Shown piece after piece: positions 34,604 to 43,301 of a DNA stretch of 64,000 nucleotides. The DNA lies in assembly GCA_964434955.1 (NCBI GenBank), contig CAYSXI010000008.1, forward strand, positions 1 through 64,000. The letters run 5' to 3'. The DNA comes from JANQLU01 sp964434955. Lineage in GTDB: Bacteria > Planctomycetota > Planctomycetia > Pirellulales > Pirellulaceae. A model generated the notes under the pieces. The model was not told the origin of the DNA, searched no databases, and was given only the letters and a program-made list of their open reading frames with translations. Made by a program: the position numbers and the translations under genes. Each line of letters begins with the position of its first letter. Within the stretch, counting starts at the first letter, position 1.

Positions 34604-35224
34604 CTACTTGATTGAGTTGACGTCAAAAGTCAAACCAGCTTCGGCATGCATTTGCTTGATAATCGCAACGGTGATGTCCATGCTGTTTTGATAGACGATA
34701 TTTCGATTGACACCTTTGATCACGGCGCCGCGATTCTCACGATCAATCGGATCGGATTCGAATCGAATGACCAGTGAAATGCCAGCCTGCTTCGCATAGG
34801 CTGATACGATCTGGTTCATTTTGACATAGGTGTCGAAATACAGTTTGGCTTCGCGGTTGAGAAGGTCCGTCTGAGCGTGACGGCTCTCTGTCATCATCTT
34901 GGCTCGTTTTTGTTCGAGTGCACCTTCCGCTTGTTTGCGCTCCGGTGTTCCCAACTTGTAGGTGTTGATTACCGATTGGGCTTCGCTTTGCAGTTGCTGC
35001 TGCTGCTGTTGAATTTTGTCTCGCAAGACCTGGGCTTCGCCTTCGATCTGCTTGAGCTTCTGCGCGAACGGTGGGTAATTTTTGAATACCTTGGCAACAT
35101 CCAGTACCGTCACGTAGCCGGCATTGGCTGATTGTCCTTGTGCGTTTGCGTTCTGGGTCTGAATGCCGACGGCCAAAACAGCCATGGCAAATACGATAGC
35201 GAGTGCTTTTGCTGAAGACTTCAA
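34604..35224 (-). CDS. OmpH/Skp-like periplasmic chaperone
   Basis: 206 residues. A signal peptide (ALAIVFAMAVLAVGIQTQNANAQ) is followed by the Skp/OmpH opening GYVTVLDVAKVFKNYPPFAQKL and a long amphipathic coiled coil (about residues 45-130) that forms the chaperone tentacles, then a C-terminal beta segment. It would carry outer-membrane proteins across the periplasm. TTG at 35224 is the start: GGAGG lies 7 nt upstream, and no in-frame ATG precedes the signal peptide. The longer frame to 35302 would add a non-signal extension. Confidence 0.9.
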   Translation of the reverse strand: MKSSAKALAIVFAMAVLAVGIQTQNANAQGQSANAGYVTVLDVAKVFKNYPPFAQKLKQIEGEAQVLRDKIQQQQQQLQSEAQSVINTYKLGTPERKQAEGALEQKRAKMMTESRHAQTDLLNREAKLYFDTYVKMNQIVSAYAKQAGISLVIRFESDPIDRENRGAVIKGVNRNIVYQNSMDITVAIIKQMHAEAGLTFDVNSIK

Positions 35225-35231
35225 GATCAAT

Positions 35232-35236
35232 CCTCC
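35232..35236 (-). promoter_or_regulatory. Ribosome binding site GGAGG for the chaperone TTG start
   Basis: Perfect GGAGG 7 nt upstream of the TTG at 35224; it fixes the non-ATG start of the OmpH/Skp gene. Confidence 0.8.
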
Positions 35237-35622
35237 TTGATCGGCGTGAAGTTCACGGTCCGGCCAAAATGCTTTTACCGGGTTCCATTTGATTTGAGTC
35301 AAAAAGTGACTTGGTCCCTCTTGGACATGGCACTTTCCAGTCGGTCAGTCTTAACCCACTGACGTCAGTTAGCTTAACCGCACTTACGATGCCAATTGAC
35401 CAAAAAAAGATTCCTCGCGTTCGTGTCGACGAACAAGAATCGTAGCGGGCATTTACGTTTGCGTTTTTTACGGTTTCATCGCAAATCTGGCAACGCGAAT
35501 TTGCGAAAAAGAAAGAAGTTCACAAAAGGCTGCTATCACTTTTGTGAACCTTGATCCGCGATTTATTACAAGGATTTTGAAATAGTTGCCAGTTGTTGGC
35601 TCAACGACCGGCAACCATGCTT
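35237..35622. other. 386-bp gap between the chaperone and the choice-of-anchor-B gene
   Basis: AT-rich at 35380-35530 with several TTT/AAA tracts. It holds the promoter side of the chaperone gene on the right of 35236 and the terminator of the next minus gene at 35505-35549. No tRNA or small ORF with a ribosome site is visible. Confidence 0.6.
35505..35549 (-). terminator. Intrinsic terminator after the choice-of-anchor-B gene
   Basis: A perfect 11-bp inverted repeat, GTTCACAAAAG (35518-35528) and CTTTTGTGAAC (35539-35549), with a 10-nt loop. On the minus strand it is followed by TTCTTTCTTTTT, a T-rich tract, 74 nt after the stop of the 459-residue PEP-CTERM gene. Confidence 0.7.
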
Positions 35623-37002
35623 TTAAGATCGACGTCGCCGGCGTCGCATGGCGGCGGCAGCCAAAAACGCCATCGCCAGGAACGAACCGCTAGCGGGCTC
35701 AGGTACCGAACTCAACTCGAGCAAAAACAAGCCGTTCTGCCGGTCACTGACGATGATCGTTCCACTATCGAAAAATGGATAAACGGACCAGGCACCATTG
35801 AATGTCACATTGTTGTCCGTGTTGTAAGTGTCAAAGTACCCAAATTCTTCAAACTCGAGATTCTCAGCGTCGATGATGTCGATCACCCTCAAGCCACTCG
35901 TATAGTTTGCCTGATAAATCTTGCCATCTTTGACATAAAGATTGTGGTCAATGGTCGCGGCTTCGCCATTGTGGAAACCGAGGTACTCAGGATTTTCCAG
36001 GTCCTCGACATTCCAAACATGCGTTCGGGTATTGATCAAATTCTCCGACCGACGCTCGTCGAGTTCGTCGTTCATGAAAAAGTATCGCTGGTCTTCGCTC
36101 AACCAACCCTGGTGTGAGTATTCCGAACCGCCATATCCAACACGAGAAACCTGCTCCATGTTGTTCTTGTTGGTGACATCAACAATCGTCAGCGTATCTT
36201 CGTTTGAGGCGAATGCGATTTCGCGACCGGCGTAAGTTGAATCGGGACCGATGTAGTTCACGACTTGCACGTCGTGGGTATAGCCATCCTGGTCAAAGTC
36301 GCCAACGTGGACGGGACTCGTGGGCGAATTCAAATCCAGGACATGAAGCCCTCCATCTGCAACTTCGCTACCAACGACGTAGGCGTAACCTGTTTGCTCG
36401 TTGATCGCAATATTGTGAGCCCGATTGAATCCCGAGTAGTGAGCCGTCGCCGAAAACGTCTGCGGATTTTGAGGGTCCACCGTCGTCAAGTCGTTGAGAT
36501 TGAAAACCTGCATCCCGTGAGCGCCGTTTGCATCGGAAACGATGTAAACATGATCGTTGTAAACTTTCATGTCGCGCCAGGACTTGTTTCCCGTGTGCGT
36601 GTTGAGCCGTCCCAAATACTGTGGGTTGTAAGGATTGCTGATATCGACAAAGGCCGTTCCATTTGTCATTCCAAAAATGGCAAACTCTTTGCCCGTGTTT
36701 GAGTCGGTCCATCCCCAAATGTCATTTCCCAGGACGTTGGACTGGCCGGCACCCATTTCCGCCAAAGAAAGGCGTGAAAGAAGATTGATGTTGCGATGGT
36801 CATAAGGACCATTGCCACCAATCCCAGCAGGCGCAGAATTTCCAATTCCCTTTTCGTTGTTGTCTTCGTGCGCGAAAGAAGTTCCGCCACTTGTGACAAG
36901 CAAAACGATTGCCGCGAGGACCGCGACCGAAATTCGAGATTGAAAGGAAGGAGTAACTATTAATCGAGAGAGGCAGTTTCGAAAATAAGTAGTTACAAGC
37001 AT
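35623..37002 (-). CDS. Choice-of-anchor B family protein with PEP-CTERM tail
   Basis: 459 residues. A long N-terminal signal segment (about 25-45) precedes LVIVD-type repeats (AFVDISNPYNPQYLG, HVLDLNSPTSPVHVG, VIDIIDAENLEFE), typical of the choice-of-anchor-B beta-propeller family. The C terminus VPEPASGS, a hydrophobic stretch and a run of arginines is a PEP-CTERM sorting signal, so it is probably processed by an exosortase and released or anchored at the cell surface. Divergent from the CHRD PEP-CTERM gene. Confidence 0.92.
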   Translation of the reverse strand: MLVTTYFRNCLSRLIVTPSFQSRISVAVLAAIVLLVTSGGTSFAHEDNNEKGIGNSAPAGIGGNGPYDHRNINLLSRLSLAEMGAGQSNVLGNDIWGWTDSNTGKEFAIFGMTNGTAFVDISNPYNPQYLGRLNTHTGNKSWRDMKVYNDHVYIVSDANGAHGMQVFNLNDLTTVDPQNPQTFSATAHYSGFNRAHNIAINEQTGYAYVVGSEVADGGLHVLDLNSPTSPVHVGDFDQDGYTHDVQVVNYIGPDSTYAGREIAFASNEDTLTIVDVTNKNNMEQVSRVGYGGSEYSHQGWLSEDQRYFFMNDELDERRSENLINTRTHVWNVEDLENPEYLGFHNGEAATIDHNLYVKDGKIYQANYTSGLRVIDIIDAENLEFEEFGYFDTYNTDNNVTFNGAWSVYPFFDSGTIIVSDRQNGLFLLELSSVPEPASGSFLAMAFLAAAAMRRRRRRS

Positions 37003-37306
37003 GTCGTCATCTCAGCACTGAACATTCCCCAATATTCCTACGGGAAAGACTAACTGAGATTGGTACGCAACTCCAGTTTTCCAATCGTGAAAAAGGCAAA
37101 AAAGAGAAGGAATGTCTCAGAACAAAACGTTCAATTTTGCCTCATTTGTGAATCTCTTTCGCAATCGAAATGCTGCCGGAATCCAGGGCTGCAACGATGG
37201 TTTGTTTGTTTTGAGCCTTGTTCGTTTCTCAATTCTTGACTTTTCCAGCCCCGCTTTTAAGTTGGAACCTGGAAACAGAGATTGCTTAAACAACGAGAAT
37301 CACCAA
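37003..37306. promoter_or_regulatory. Divergent promoter region of two PEP-CTERM genes
   Basis: 304-bp gap between the two divergently transcribed PEP-CTERM genes. A possible plus-strand promoter is TTGACT, a 16-bp spacer and TAAGTT about 50 nt before the CHRD start. Shared regulation is possible; no palindromic operator is evident. Confidence 0.4.
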
Positions 37307-37930
37307 ATGTTGCGCCCTGCCTTTTTGCGCCTCGCCTTTTTGCGCCCTGCCTTACTTTTTCTCCTGGCCGTGCTCGGTTTGTCGATTTGGTCGAACGCAG
37401 CTTCGGCCGACATCATTCACTTCCGTCTGACGGGACTTGGCGGCGATGGTCTGTTAGCTTCGAATGTTCACCCGCATACACCGACGAACCCGGGCTCGGG
37501 AGGGATTGGTGTCTCGGGAATTTTCATTGACACCGAAACGAACACGCTCCACGTCGACGTGGCCTGGGGCTCGGGAAATGGATTCTCCGATTTGTCGAGC
37601 AACGTTGTGATGCTGCATCTCCATGGATTCACCGCGAATCCGGCGCCGGCTAGTTTCAATGAATTGAACCCGAATGTGATTATCAATCTTGGCAACTCAT
37701 TGAACTTCGATGGGTCAGCGACCAACGGAAGCATGGTTGACGATTTCTTTGTCAGTAATGCCGAAATCCAGGGAATGGTCGAAGGACGTTCCTACATCAA
37801 CGTGCACACTTCGGAAAACCCAGACAGCGAACTTCGCGGTTACCTGGTCGTCGCGGTTCCTGAACCGGCAAGCGGTGGGTTACTGTTGCTTGCCGGAGTA
37901 ATGGCACTTCGATTTCGCCGACGAAAGTAG
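37307..37930 (+). CDS. CHRD-domain protein with PEP-CTERM tail
   Basis: 207 residues. Signal peptide from ATG 37307 (LLFLLAVLGLSIWSNAASA), then the CHRD fold opening IIHFRLTG and continuing SGIFIDTETNTLHVDVAW, a beta-rich domain found in bacterial surface proteins and chordin. The end VPEPASGGLLLLAGVMALRFRRRK is a PEP-CTERM signal. The open frame starts at 37112 but the extra residues are not signal-like and would precede the signal peptide. The signal peptide DNA holds a short duplicated TTTTTGCGCC element. Confidence 0.88.
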   Translation: MLRPAFLRLAFLRPALLFLLAVLGLSIWSNAASADIIHFRLTGLGGDGLLASNVHPHTPTNPGSGGIGVSGIFIDTETNTLHVDVAWGSGNGFSDLSSNVVMLHLHGFTANPAPASFNELNPNVIINLGNSLNFDGSATNGSMVDDFFVSNAEIQGMVEGRSYINVHTSENPDSELRGYLVVAVPEPASGGLLLLAGVMALRFRRRK

Positions 37931-38111
37931 GTTGCGTTCTCGCGCACTTCCTCAGGCATTTTGCCTTTGCATTGCCTTGTCCGATTCGTCAATGCCGAAT
38001 CCGTTTTCGGCTGGATTCCCGTGCGGGCAGGAGCATTTTCTGCGACTGGATCAAGCCGGAAGTCTCAGCGCTTGGGCATGGTATCCAATGGGTTTCGCCG
38101 TTCGTGAATCG

Positions 38112-39929
38112 CTATTTTTCAAGCTGAAATTTTTCGGCATCGTATAGGGGCATGTAGCGGTAGTAGACCTCGAGGATCATGATTGCCATGCAAGTGTTGA
38201 AATGTCTCCCGCCTTCATCGCCGTACTTGTTGCGAAAATACCAACTGCCTTTCTGGTGTCCTTTCTGATCCTGGGTTTCAACCAGGTAGTCTCGCATCTG
38301 TTGGTTCCATTCGGGCCAGGACTTGGGGTGGTTGTAGTGGAACAAAGCTTGCGTTGCGTAGTAGTTGTGGTACAGATTCGACTTGGAGACTCCCGACTTT
38401 TTGACCAGGGAGTGCCCCGGGGCAAACATGTCGTGTTCTCGATGCCAACCGGTATACATCCTGGCGAGCATTCCGATTGCCGTGCAGGTTGAATTGCCGT
38501 CTTCGGGTTTCTCGTATCCAAAGAAGCCACTTGGGTTTTGCATCGAATCCAAGAAAGCCCTGGTTTTCGTCCAGGTCTCTTTGGGCACTTCGATCCCAGC
38601 CATTTCAGCGCTTTTGAGTGCTTGTATTTGCCAGGTCGTGACGGTGATATCTCCGGTTTGGCCGGGGACGTATCGCCAGCCACCGCCTTTGCTTTGCGCG
38701 CTGATAATGTACTGAACGGACAACTTGGCGGGACCCAGAAGCTTTTGGTCTTTGGTCATGGCATAGGATTCGCAAAGGGCAATGGTCGCAATCGCGTGCG
38801 CGTACATCGTGCCCTCGCTCAGGTCTCCGCCGTACCGGCTTTCGCGAATCCTGGAAACCAGGTACTCCAGTGCCCGTCCGACCTGCTTTTGATAAGGGCC
38901 TTCCTGGTGCGTGTAGCCAGCACCGATAAAAGCCATGATGGCTAATCCGGTTGCGCCGGTGGTTGACCCATGCGAGCCGGGGGTGCGGCAACGGCCATCG
39001 CATTGTGGCGCCTTTCGGTGGTTGAACTTCCAGGCGCCGTTTTCGTACTGATGAAGTGATAGCCAGCGAAGGCCTTCCTCGACTGCAAGTTCGGAAGCTT
39101 CGGTGGGTCCACCCGTTCCAACCTTGCTGCTTCGATTCGATTGGGTTCTGCCTTCGAGTCCACCGCCGTTGGGGCGTGTCATCCCGACATTGGAAATCTC
39201 CATTGGCATGGTTTGAAACTTCCAAGGCTCTTTGGAACTTTTTTCGTTCTTTTCACTTTTCTCGTTAGCGATTTCTTCGTTCGCAAGATCGTTGTTGATG
39301 TCTTTTACATCGACGTCGACTTTGTTTTCATTCGGATCCGTTTGGATGTCGACTTGGATGTCGTCAAAGGGCGACTTTTCAATTTGCGGAGTATCGTTGG
39401 GTTCCGATTGAATGCTCAAGACACCTTTGCTCTTTTCGCGGGGGGCGAAAAACCAAAGCGCCAGAGCGATGAAGATCAACAAGTGAAACGCGAGGCTCGC
39501 GATGAAGCCGGAGGAATTTCGGCGCGTTTTTTTGCTTTGCCAAATGTGGACGGATTCGGATTCCGAGTTTTGTTCCGGCTCCGTCGAGACCGGATCCAGA
39601 TCGGTTGAATCCACCGGCGGTCGGTAGTTCTCGGTGATCACCAGCGGGCGGCTCTGGGATTGGCCCAGTTGGGGCCTGGCAGGTTTTGTCTTTGGCGGAG
39701 CAGGGGAGGAGACTTTTTGCGCGGGCGGATTCTTTTTTTTGACCAGCCGTTTGGTCGGAAGCGGCCGCGACGCAGGTCTCGATTCTGCCGATTTCGCTTT
39801 TTCCGGCGCGCGTTTTGACTGCTTCTTGGCGGCGGCCTTCAGAACCTCAGGCGGGATTTCCTCCGCTCCCGAAATCGAAATTTGATTCGGGTTTTGCGGA
39901 TCGACAGGGCTGTCGGTGGAGTCCGTCAT
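38112..39929 (-). CDS. Membrane-anchored prenyltransferase/squalene-oxidase-fold repeat protein
   Basis: 605 residues. The first 130 are a proline/lysine-rich low-complexity region, then a transmembrane helix (SGFIASLAFHLLIFIALALW), an acidic DVDVKDINN linker and a C-terminal alpha/alpha-toroid (about residues 290-600) with repeated GLAIMAFIGAG, WQIQALKSA and TQALFHYNHP elements as in prenyltransferase/squalene-cyclase-like folds. Catalytic DxDD or zinc motifs of those enzymes are not evident, so a structural or binding role is likely. It is a type recurrent in planctomycetes. ATG 39929 chosen; the frame opens at 39965. Confidence 0.82.
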   Translation of the reverse strand: MTDSTDSPVDPQNPNQISISGAEEIPPEVLKAAAKKQSKRAPEKAKSAESRPASRPLPTKRLVKKKNPPAQKVSSPAPPKTKPARPQLGQSQSRPLVITENYRPPVDSTDLDPVSTEPEQNSESESVHIWQSKKTRRNSSGFIASLAFHLLIFIALALWFFAPREKSKGVLSIQSEPNDTPQIEKSPFDDIQVDIQTDPNENKVDVDVKDINNDLANEEIANEKSEKNEKSSKEPWKFQTMPMEISNVGMTRPNGGGLEGRTQSNRSSKVGTGGPTEASELAVEEGLRWLSLHQYENGAWKFNHRKAPQCDGRCRTPGSHGSTTGATGLAIMAFIGAGYTHQEGPYQKQVGRALEYLVSRIRESRYGGDLSEGTMYAHAIATIALCESYAMTKDQKLLGPAKLSVQYIISAQSKGGGWRYVPGQTGDITVTTWQIQALKSAEMAGIEVPKETWTKTRAFLDSMQNPSGFFGYEKPEDGNSTCTAIGMLARMYTGWHREHDMFAPGHSLVKKSGVSKSNLYHNYYATQALFHYNHPKSWPEWNQQMRDYLVETQDQKGHQKGSWYFRNKYGDEGGRHFNTCMAIMILEVYYRYMPLYDAEKFQLEK

Positions 39930-40130
39930 CGCGATCTGTTCTGAAAAGCGGCAGAATCGTTCCAAGTGTTACCTGCACGCGTGGTTTCCACGCAGATTTG
40001 CGGTAGATGCAGGCGAATCCGGCTGAAATATAGCTTTCAGTTACCCAACCGCCGGGGATTGCGATCGCGTTTCAACAGCTTTTTGGGGCGGCAACTGGCC
40101 CGATTGGGGACTTTCGTTCTGACGGTCCCG

Positions 40131-43100
40131 CTATTGGAACGAGAGCGTTCCAAGTGGCCGTGAATCGCTTCGGTGTGGCCAGTGAACGGAGTGATTTTTG
40201 AAAGATCGCGAAGCGGAGAAGCCCCAGTGGTTTCCGTGGAGTTGAATTTGGTTGGTTGATTCGCCGACCAGCTCTTTCAAAGGAATGGCGGCTTCGATCG
40301 ACCATTGCGAATCGGTTTCCGCTCGCGCGACGTACCAGGTCGGATCCCATTTCCGATTCCCGTTGATGGATTCGGCAACGTGACCACGACGGTCGACCGA
40401 CAACTCGAACCAGGTTTCAAAATCTCGATCCAGATCCAGTCGAAGTGTGATGTGTTCGGAATTCTGGAAGCTAGGATCCCGGTGCCTTTTCGTGTTTTCG
40501 ACACGCGGGATCGATTTTACCTTTTTCGTCGCGCGAATCCGGATGTACAGATACTGTTCGTCACGTACCAGCTGAATTTCCGTATCACCCAGACGCGCGT
40601 CCCCTGCCATTTGAATGGACTGTTCTTTCAGTTGTTGCCAAAGTGGTTCATCGAACTTGCCGTCCAGGAAGGGTTTCGAGCCGATTGAGGGACAAAGGAC
40701 TGTCGAGTTCTTGTCCGGGTTCTCTTTGGAATTCAAGAGTCCAATCTCGCGACGGGCTACGTATTTGATCGCGTTGGGAGTCGTGATTGAGCTACTTATT
40801 TGACTGAACAAGGTCGGGTTGGGGCGTGCGGATGTCTTGCGATTGACCATTGCCATCGCCAACTCCGACCGTGGATTGCCTTGCGATAATCCTGTTTGTC
40901 GAACGTGATTCAAGATTTGTTTTGCCTTTTCCGTCCGCCGTTTCCAAACAGAGATGTTTTGGGGCTTTTGCTCTTCGTGGGATGTTTTCTTGACGTCTGA
41001 TGGCTGGTTCGGCGTCCACTCAATTCTTGTCTGGCCGTTTTGTCGGACCATCCGCGGAGTCGCTTCGTAATTCGCGCGTTGAACGGTTTTGATTCCCGTT
41101 TGTAAACTTGGCTCGCTTGCTTGTACCTTCTCGGCAAGAATCGCGTTCTCAACACTACTGAAATGGTTCAACAGCCAGATAGCGCTCGACTCGGCAAGCC
41201 AATGCCGAGGATACTTTTGGACCAAGAGCTCATGGGCTGCCACGGCGGATGCGGCGTGGCCTTCCGACCAATAACGCTGCGCCAGTTCGTTAAGCCAAAT
41301 TCCGCCAGTCTCATTATCCAGGGTCGACAACAGCTGCTGAATTTTTTGGTTCCAGCTTCGGGTCGACGCTCCGTCGAAATGCCAAGTTGACATTTCATTC
41401 AACAACTGTTTACGCGTTGTTGATTTTTTGATTTGATCCATCGTCGCGAAAGCATGGTTGGACTTTGATCTTCGATAAAGTTTTGTCTTCGTTTCCGCAT
41501 CAAACATTTGCTGTCCGCTTCCGCGAAACGCGACAAGATCGTTGAGTCTTAAATTCGGACTCGCATGGGTGATGCCCAAGATGGCACGACCCACCTGAAC
41601 GCGGTCTGACATCGTGCCGCCCAATTGCAACAGGACCTGGGATCCGTTTTCAATCAAGTTGGCATTCGCCAACGTCCCCGCCCGAATCAGTAGCCTTGAA
41701 GGCTCCCAAGGGCGCAAGCCGGTTTCCGTAATTTGATTGGGGAATTGATACTTGTCCGGGGCGGCGCGAAACGCCGCCAACACGGTTTGATCCAGATCGA
41801 AAGCGGCCGTGTTTCTCTGTGGCCCCGCCGATCCCTGACAGGAAACAATCACATGGGGGCGGAGCATTCGAATGAGTCGGGTAATCTGAAATACGGGAGT
41901 GAGTTCCTGGCTTTGCTTGCTTCCCCGACCGATCGAAACCGTCTGAAAAATGGCGTTGCCATATCGGCTACAAGCATGGCGGGCTGCCGGCAACGAGCTT
42001 CCGCTCGAACTCGAATTGAGGATCACGACGCTTGTTAAAAACCCCTGCTCGGAGGAGTACTTGGCCAGCAACTCAAAGGGAATCTGATCTGGGCTGTCTG
42101 CGATAATCATGATTGCCATGGAATGATCATCACCTCGATTCTTTTGCCAGGTCTTGCCGCCGTCACGAGTTCTCAGAATCAGTCCTTGATCCCCGACGGC
42201 CCAGCCACGCTCGCTGTCGATAAAAAACAGTTTTCGAATGCTGTTCTTTTGTCCGGTATTGAGCTTCTTCCATTTGCCGGTTTCAAAATCGTGTTTGTAG
42301 ACGTAGGTACCGGGGGTTCCGGCGGTCCAGGCGCTTGATCCAGCAGTCGCGACGGTATTCAAGTCGATCGCGAGTTCACGTGGTTGATTCTGGAACTTCC
42401 AGCTGGTGCCATTTTTGTTGGTTAACAAAACCTGAAAGTGGTCACCGACCGCGATCCCTTTGTAACCCTGTTTCGTTTTGGCGAAAGCGATATCATTCAA
42501 GTTGACTTTCGCAGGAACTAGCATCGACATTGGAACCACGCGCCCCGATTCGATTCGACAGATTTGAGAATCGTCGCGCAAACCGATGTTTAAGTCCTGG
42601 ACCTGGGCCAACGCTTTCCAGGAATTCAATTGGTTGGCTGAACTTCCGACCCAGGTTTTTCCGGCATCGGAAGTGGTCAAGATTCCACCGGGATGAAAAT
42701 GCGAACTGCGGCCCAGGGCAATGCCGGCCCCCGTGGGAGAAAGCTCGGCATCAACCACGGCGGGAATGTTCGTCGAGATTCGATGCCAACGCTTGCCACC
42801 ATCTTTTGTTTGAAGAACGACACCTTCACTTGGAAAGACACGCGTATCTTTCTTGTCGTGAAAAGGCTTTGAGATTCCACCCAATGCCCAACCATTTTTT
42901 TCATCGGTAAAGTAGACTCGCTGGAGATCCGCGCTGATGCCGCTGTAAACGCGGGCCCAAGTTCGGCCACCGTCCGTGGAACTTAGAATCGTGCCGTGAT
43001 CTCCAACCGCAAACCCGCGGTCGGCGTTCAGGAAAAAGACGTCGTGAAGCGTCGAAACCCCCGACCAGCTTTTGGGACGAAATGCATCGGCGGTGGTTTG

Positions 43101-43184
43101 CGCAAAACCGGTTGATACCAGAGATACCAACGCCAGAATGACCAGGCTGCCAAGAAACGTTATTGTCAATCGAGTTGAATGCAT
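40131..43184 (-). CDS. Secreted Ycf48-like propeller / degenerate LmbE-like / CBM9-like protein
   Basis: 1017 residues with a signal peptide at 1-28. Residues about 35-345 are a Ycf48/BNR-like propeller of AVGDHGTIL and TxDGGxTW repeats. Residues about 355-500 align in order with the LmbE/PIG-L deacetylase fold: RPHVIVS and AAFRAAPDKYQFP and GLRPWEPSRLL match, but the zinc-ligand motif AHPDDE reads ADSPDQI and the HPDH box is absent, so it should not deacetylate. A helical repeat region follows, and about 820-1017 resemble a CBM9/DOMON-like sugar-binding domain (FDEPLWQQ, YIRIRA). Predicted to be an extracellular carbohydrate-binding protein without an active centre. Confidence 0.8.
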   Translation of the reverse strand: MHSTRLTITFLGSLVILALVSLVSTGFAQTTADAFRPKSWSGVSTLHDVFFLNADRGFAVGDHGTILSSTDGGRTWARVYSGISADLQRVYFTDEKNGWALGGISKPFHDKKDTRVFPSEGVVLQTKDGGKRWHRISTNIPAVVDAELSPTGAGIALGRSSHFHPGGILTTSDAGKTWVGSSANQLNSWKALAQVQDLNIGLRDDSQICRIESGRVVPMSMLVPAKVNLNDIAFAKTKQGYKGIAVGDHFQVLLTNKNGTSWKFQNQPRELAIDLNTVATAGSSAWTAGTPGTYVYKHDFETGKWKKLNTGQKNSIRKLFFIDSERGWAVGDQGLILRTRDGGKTWQKNRGDDHSMAIMIIADSPDQIPFELLAKYSSEQGFLTSVVILNSSSSGSSLPAARHACSRYGNAIFQTVSIGRGSKQSQELTPVFQITRLIRMLRPHVIVSCQGSAGPQRNTAAFDLDQTVLAAFRAAPDKYQFPNQITETGLRPWEPSRLLIRAGTLANANLIENGSQVLLQLGGTMSDRVQVGRAILGITHASPNLRLNDLVAFRGSGQQMFDAETKTKLYRRSKSNHAFATMDQIKKSTTRKQLLNEMSTWHFDGASTRSWNQKIQQLLSTLDNETGGIWLNELAQRYWSEGHAASAVAAHELLVQKYPRHWLAESSAIWLLNHFSSVENAILAEKVQASEPSLQTGIKTVQRANYEATPRMVRQNGQTRIEWTPNQPSDVKKTSHEEQKPQNISVWKRRTEKAKQILNHVRQTGLSQGNPRSELAMAMVNRKTSARPNPTLFSQISSSITTPNAIKYVARREIGLLNSKENPDKNSTVLCPSIGSKPFLDGKFDEPLWQQLKEQSIQMAGDARLGDTEIQLVRDEQYLYIRIRATKKVKSIPRVENTKRHRDPSFQNSEHITLRLDLDRDFETWFELSVDRRGHVAESINGNRKWDPTWYVARAETDSQWSIEAAIPLKELVGESTNQIQLHGNHWGFSASRSFKNHSVHWPHRSDSRPLGTLSFQ

Positions 43185-43301
43185 CGCTCGCCTTTGATTC
43201 GCAGAAAGGGGCGGCGAATTTAGCAGGCGGCCTCGTTTGCGCCCATGCGATTTTGCGTGCTAGCGATCCAGGCGAGAATGCCTCGGTCCGATGACTTCAA
43301 G

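Noticed and set aside
34604..35302. Longer OmpH/Skp start at 35302
   Set aside because: GGAGG 7 nt before TTG 35224 and the signal peptide beginning right after point to the shorter protein.
37112..37306. Upstream start for the CHRD protein
   Set aside because: The extra 65 residues are not signal-like and would bury the signal peptide; ATG 37307 fits.
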